DNA of 64,000 nt, taken from NCBI GenBank assembly GCA_963693365.1, contig CAVNZM010000005.1, forward strand, positions 5,146,001-5,210,000, given 5' to 3'. Below are positions 42,947 to 64,000 of this stretch, piece after piece. The first letter of the stretch is position 1; the number at the start of each line of letters is the position of its first letter. The notes below the pieces were generated by a model, which saw only the letters and a program-made list of their open reading frames with translations, was not told the DNA's origin and did no database searches. The position numbers and the translations under genes were made by a program. Source of the DNA: Amoebidium appalachense (taxonomy: Eukaryota > Ichthyosporea).

Positions 42947-44588
42947 TTTAATCGTGTCCTACGAAACGTGAAACTACAACAATCAATCAACATACGAAAA
43001 CAAGACAAAAGAACTACTCCCCCATGATGTGTGAAAAAAGCTTTTATAGCAGAGTAAGAATGCCAACCAAAGTGGCTGAGTCATAGCATGATATGTAGCA
43101 AATCAAATGTCACCCTTCGACCATTTGGCTCAACTTCTTCAGGGTTCCCTGTGAACGCAAACTGGCTTACAGCAAAAATGGCACGAGAACCACAAAAGTG
43201 GCATAAATATAAGCAGTAAAAAGGTAAATATGAATTTTCAAAAGAGTTTTAGCGAAGCTGAGGGCCAAAAACGGTTGGAAATGGATTCGACATTTGGGCC
43301 TTTCCAAGAATTCTCGATAAAAACAATGATAGTTTATCCTAAGCTTGGCCAATCCCTGAATTCCCATGGTCAAGGCATGGCCAATTTTTCCAGAACCACG
43401 AGCGATTGGCGTGAGCTTCAAACCGCGACCAATCGTTTCATGGTAAAATACCCATAGCCAATCGCTATCTGCACCATAAATCAAGCATGATAAAGATCCA
43501 ATTAGCATATTTTGCTTTCGCTGGCAAAAACCCACAAGTTGTTTCGTCGCCAATGAAAGCGCGCTAGATAAAAGCTGTAAGCTGCGCCTCCGATAGCAGC
43601 TTTTCAATTCGAAGGAGAGTATTACATTATTGGTATACTAAAAATAAAAATACAGCATATCATGCTTTCATCACATAGAGATTTAACACGTTTTTAATAT
43701 TTATTTTGTGGTTCTCCTGGCCGATTTCCTACATGCATCTCGTGACCCAAGAACACAAAGATACGAGATCCCTGTGCGATTGTTGGGTGTCACAAGTTGG
43801 GCAAAAATGCCCCCCTGTATCATGCCTTCGGCATTTTCAATTTGCATTCCCATTTTCACAGGTCAATGTTGTCGTTTGAAGGCATATTAAACTGTATTGC
43901 ACATACAGTATAATTACAAAAAAATAAAGTCTTGGAAATAGAAACGAAGTATTAGATTTACAGCCCAAAAACAGACCATTCAATTTCTCAAAGAACGAAG
44001 TGTAGAAAAGTCACATATGACCTACTGATCTAGGGGGAGACTGTGAGCCATACGCCAATCAGTAAGGTTTACGCTGCTCACGAAATCAGCGATGATCATT
44101 CCCCAGCAAGACAGCTAGAGGCAAAAAAAAAAAAAAAAACCAGGAAAAAAGAAAAGAAATTTTTTTATGTAAAGTTGAGAAAAAAAGTTATCATGAAACA
44201 AAATGAAGCACTTATTAATCGAGACTACGAGGAATACCTTCTTTTGTTCTTTTGTGCACGATCTCAGCCGGGATGATCAGCACGGCCGCCGGCCGGCGCC
44301 AGCAGCTGTACAACATAGTCAAGCAGTATGAAACCCTCATGTACACTAAAAAAATAAAATAAAACACTAATAACTGCTTGTCTTACAGCTATTGCTCGCC
44401 AGGAATGATTACGTCACCGCTGACAGACTATTTGCACCTAAGACACGAACTTCGAATCTGTGTGACGGGCCAGCCAGGTGACCCAAATTCTCAACGCAAC
44501 TAGCTTGCGGATGATATTAGAATATAGTACTGTGGTCAAGAAACATAATTTGGTGCTGGCCACAAGCATCTCAGCAACCAATTTCACT
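42947..44588. other. Divergent spacer between the UBL gene and NEMF
   Basis: Both genes are transcribed away from this spacer. CCAAT-type motifs cluster at 43350-43470 (TTGGCCAATC, GCGATTGGCG, GACCAATCG, AGCCAATCGC), suggesting promoter DNA. Rest is unique AT-rich sequence with an A-run at 44123. No extra gene recognised. Confidence 0.45.
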
Positions 44589-63861
<19,273 letters not shown>

Positions 63862-63865
63862 GTAT

Positions 63866-63867
<2 letters not shown>

Positions 63868-63907
<40 letters not shown>

Positions 63908-64000
63908 CTCATCGTGTATGCGTACTTCGTACTGTGTTCCGCATTCAAACCCCCCCCCCCCCCTCTCCCACCCCCCACCCACCACCACCACCACCACCAC
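63868..64000 (+). repeat. C-runs with a 3' fragment of the SINE-like repeat, then CCA repeats
   Basis: C 63868-63902, then TCTCATCGTGTATGCGTACT to CCGCATTCAAA (63908-63950), which matches the 3' third of the copy at 54261, then a C-run and (CCA)n to the window end. A 5'-truncated copy, as expected of retroposition. Confidence 0.65.

Noticed and set aside
43708-43890. 60-residue frame containing DPRTQRYEIPVRLLG
   Set aside because: Starts at GTG, too short, no splice support and no known family.

Overview
The window is nuclear DNA from an intron-rich eukaryote. Genes are split by GT-AG introns, with two GC-AG introns. Spacers and introns are packed with CA/TG microsatellites and long C or G homopolymers. 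The gene set is a two-domain fluoride exporter, an HPP membrane protein, a TUSC2/FUS1-like protein, a ubiquitin-like protein, a NEMF/Rqc2 ribosome-quality-control factor and a chromodomain Ty3/gypsy retrotransposon. HPP proteins are not animal proteins and TUSC2 is best known from animals, so a unicellular relative of animals (for example an ichthyosporean) fits. That placement is inference only.

Layout. 1-5909 (+): fluoride exporter (FEX), six exons seen, 5' end outside the window. 5910-11778: intergenic, with hairpin-rich repeats near 11.1-11.3 kb. 11779-12693 (+): HPP protein, no intron visible. 13976-21726 (+): nearly intact chromovirus with 616/610-bp LTRs, a 5-bp target duplication (GTAAC), gag and a broken pro-pol. 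22783-32521: gene-poor AT-rich block bounded by a perfect 34-bp inverted repeat; it holds a satellite of about 185 bp and many GATATC motifs. 32571-33589: Harbinger-like element with TAA target duplications. 34380-37607 (-): TUSC2-like gene. 39439-39747 (-): small one-TM protein. 42170-42946 (-): ubiquitin-like protein. 44589-63861 (+): NEMF/Rqc2 homolog, 20 exons (about 601 residues) running out of the window at the start of its NFACT-R domain.

The genes do not form a functional cluster; this is ordinary eukaryotic gene spacing. The most unusual features are structural. (1) The retrotransposon has, one base after its 5' LTR, 15 nt complementary to the 5' end of a canonical tRNA-Ala rather than to a tRNA 3' end. 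(2) The NEMF 3' splice site of exon 19 lies in a five-copy, exactly 31-bp tandem array of acceptor sites. (3) A dispersed, SINE-like repeat ends in poly-C, sometimes followed by poly-A. (4) Several 3' splice sites sit at the ends of long CA microsatellites. (5) The satellite units alternate in an approximate A-B-B higher-order pattern.

Exon boundaries were set by reading frame continuity, splice dinucleotides and recalled family conservation. No alignment or database search was run.
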